DNA of 30,962 bases, taken from contig DATELY010000161.1 in the NCBI GenBank assembly GCA_035276085.1, positions 1 to 30,962 of the forward strand, read 5' to 3'. A program made the position numbers and the translations under genes. The notes under the pieces are model-generated. The model did not search any database. It had not been told where the DNA came from and worked only from the letters and a program-made list of their open reading frames with translations. Below, one piece after another: positions 29,586 through 30,962 of the stretch. Source of the stretch: DATELY01 sp035276085 (GTDB lineage: Bacteria > Pseudomonadota > Gammaproteobacteria > Steroidobacterales > Steroidobacteraceae). Within the stretch, counting starts at the first letter, position 1; each line of letters opens with the position of its first letter.

Positions 29586-30962
29586 ATGACAGCCGACTCC
29601 TCCAGGACCGCCACACCTCTCGACGTTCTCATCGTCGGTAGCGGCTTCGGGGGCCTTGGGATGGGCGTCGCGCTGGCCAAGGAAGGCAAGCGCTCGTTCG
29701 CACTCCTCGAACGCGCTGCCGAGCTGGGCGGCACATGGCGCGATAACACGTATCCCGGTTGCGCCTGCGACATTCCTTCGCACCTCTATTCGTTTTCGTT
29801 CGAGCCCAATCCGAACTGGTCCCGGATGTATCCAACGCAGCCGGAGATCAAAACGTACCTGGCGCATGTCGCGCGCAAATATCGCGTGCTACCGCATATC
29901 CGCTTCGGGCGCACGATGTGCGGCGCTCGCTTCGATGCCACGAGCGGGACATGGCATGTCGATACGCTCGAAGGCGAATCCTTCCAGGCTCGCGCGCTGG
30001 TCTTTGCATCGGGAGGACTGAGCAAGCCGCGTATACCCAGGCTTGCGGGCGCGCAGTCGTTTCGTGGTCGGCAGATGCATTCTGCGCGTTGGGATGCCGC
30101 TTACGATCTGAGCGGGAAGCGCGTTGCCATCATCGGCACCGGTGCGAGCGCAGCTCAGATCGTGCCGGAGATTACGGGACTCGCGGCCCGGGTCCACGTG
30201 TTTCAGCGCTCGGCACCGTGGGTGCTGCCGAAGCCGGATCGACCGATGAAGCCGTGGGAACGGCGAGTGTTTCGCTGGTTACCGGTCAGTCAGCGACTGC
30301 TGCGTGCACGCATTTTCCGGCTCAACGAAACGCTCGGCGAATTCATTCTGGGCAAGCGCGATCTGGCGACCGCGCAGGCTGCGGCAGTCCGCTTCATGGA
30401 ACGTCAGGTGGTCGATCCCGAATTGCGCGCGAAAGTCACGCCCGACTACACCCTGGGCTGCAAGCGCATGCTGTTCTCCAACGATTGGTATGGCAGCTTG
30501 CAGTTGCCGCACGTGGAGCTCGTGACCGAGCCGATCGCCCGCCTCGAGGAGCATGGGATCGTCACCGACGATGGACGCGTGAGAGAAGTCGACTGCGTGA
30601 TCTATGGAACCGGATTCGACGTGCACGGCACATCCCGATTGGAGGTGCGAGGTCTGGACGGCGGTACATTGGCAAATGCCTGGCAGGAGCGTCGCGAAGC
30701 GTATCTGGGTTGCACGGTCGCAGGCTTTCCCAACCTCTTCTTCGTGATCGGCCCCAACAGCGGCACCGGGCACAACTCCCTCGTATACATCATGGAATGC
30801 CAGATCCGTTACATCATGAAGCTGCTGCGCACGCTGGATCGCAGGCAGGCGGCGTGGGTACAACCGACCGCAGAATCACAGCGCGCATACAACGATGAGC
30901 TGCAGCGTCGGTTGGCAAGGAGCGTGTGGACGCAGGGCCGCTGTCACAGCTGGTATCAGGAT
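29586..30962 (+). CDS. Flavin-containing Baeyer-Villiger-type monooxygenase (3' end outside the window)
   Basis: Open from the ATG at 29586 through base 30962, 459 codons, without a stop. FAD-binding GSGFGGLGMG (18-27) is followed by AELGGTWRDNTYPGCACDIP, the NADPH-site IGTGASAAQ (about 183-191) and YGTGFDVHG late in the protein. The Baeyer-Villiger fingerprint FxGxxxHxxxW appears as FRGRQMHSARW (159-169), with serine after the histidine where threonine or proline is more usual. It uses NADPH and oxygen to turn ketones into esters or lactones; substrates could be cyclic or steroidal ketones (inference). A 379-aa open frame at 29759-30898 in another frame is a shadow of this gene. Confidence 0.92.
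   Translation, partial: MTADSSRTATPLDVLIVGSGFGGLGMGVALAKEGKRSFALLERAAELGGTWRDNTYPGCACDIPSHLYSFSFEPNPNWSRMYPTQPEIKTYLAHVARKYRVLPHIRFGRTMCGARFDATSGTWHVDTLEGESFQARALVFASGGLSKPRIPRLAGAQSFRGRQMHSARWDAAYDLSGKRVAIIGTGASAAQIVPEITGLAARVHVFQRSAPWVLPKPDRPMKPWERRVFRWLPVSQRLLRARIFRLNETLGEFILGKRDLATAQAAAVRFMERQVVDPELRAKVTPDYTLGCKRMLFSNDWYGSLQLPHVELVTEPIARLEEHGIVTDDGRVREVDCVIYGTGFDVHGTSRLEVRGLDGGTLANAWQERREAYLGCTVAGFPNLFFVIGPNSGTGHNSLVYIMECQIRYIMKLLRTLDRRQAAWVQPTAESQRAYNDELQRRLARSVWTQGRCHSWYQD

Noticed and set aside
29759..30898. 379-aa plus-strand open frame
   Set aside because: It is a frame shadow of the flavin monooxygenase, whose own frame runs from 29586 off the window end and carries all the motifs.

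Overview
The window is a stretch of high-GC chromosome from a bacterium, most likely a gammaproteobacterium near the Xanthomonadales/Nevskiales/Steroidobacter group. This is inferred from gene types and from the many G/C-rich palindromic repeats between genes. No rRNA, tRNA, CRISPR array or intact insertion sequence was seen. Gene order is ordinary for a chromosome, apart from a small accessory-looking patch near the left end.

Region 1 (1-5177): the 3' end of prfA (release factor 1) and prmC (the methyltransferase acting on release factors) are normally adjacent. Here about 4.1 kb of mostly opposite-strand DNA separates them. It holds a decayed fragment resembling a restriction-modification methyltransferase, a KilA-N domain gene, and a transsulfuration pair (cystathionine gamma-synthase/lyase and a CBS-domain cystathionine beta-synthase). 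ppiB and mtgA follow on the plus strand.

Region 2 (6802-10601): a tight tyrosine/homogentisate catabolic operon (hppD-hmgA-fumarylacetoacetate hydrolase, minus strand) is divergent from a marR regulator. A perfect inverted repeat lies in the shared intergenic region.

Region 3 (10618-18886): a 2-oxoacid dehydrogenase E1alpha-E1beta-E2 operon, probably for branched-chain oxoacids, runs directly into a large (about 180 kDa) NAD-glutamate dehydrogenase. It is preceded by a TATAAT box and a perfect 9-bp inverted repeat. gpmA follows.

Region 4 (19774-23971, minus strand): a thiamine salvage operon headed by a clear TPP riboswitch. The order is TonB-dependent receptor, an undescribed 64-aa gene, YkoF-like thiamine/HMP-binding protein, PnuC/PnuT-type transporter, and thiamine kinase-like phosphotransferase. 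All junctions overlap. A hairpin with a GCAA loop covers the Shine-Dalgarno sequence of the first gene, which suggests translational control.

Region 5 (24126-30962): phzF-like, yceI and GST genes on plus; a coupled metallo-beta-lactamase/tandem ABC ATPase pair on minus; a 39-aa membrane protein and a DUF1840 protein; and a Baeyer-Villiger-type flavin monooxygenase cut by the window end.

Two repeat families occupy the intergenic spaces: (i) long hairpins whose arms are runs of degenerate 7-bp units (four examples), and (ii) CCCTCCCC...GGGGAGGG-type palindromes (four loci). The strongest candidates for something undescribed are the small gene inside the thiamine operon and the heptamer-armed hairpin family.
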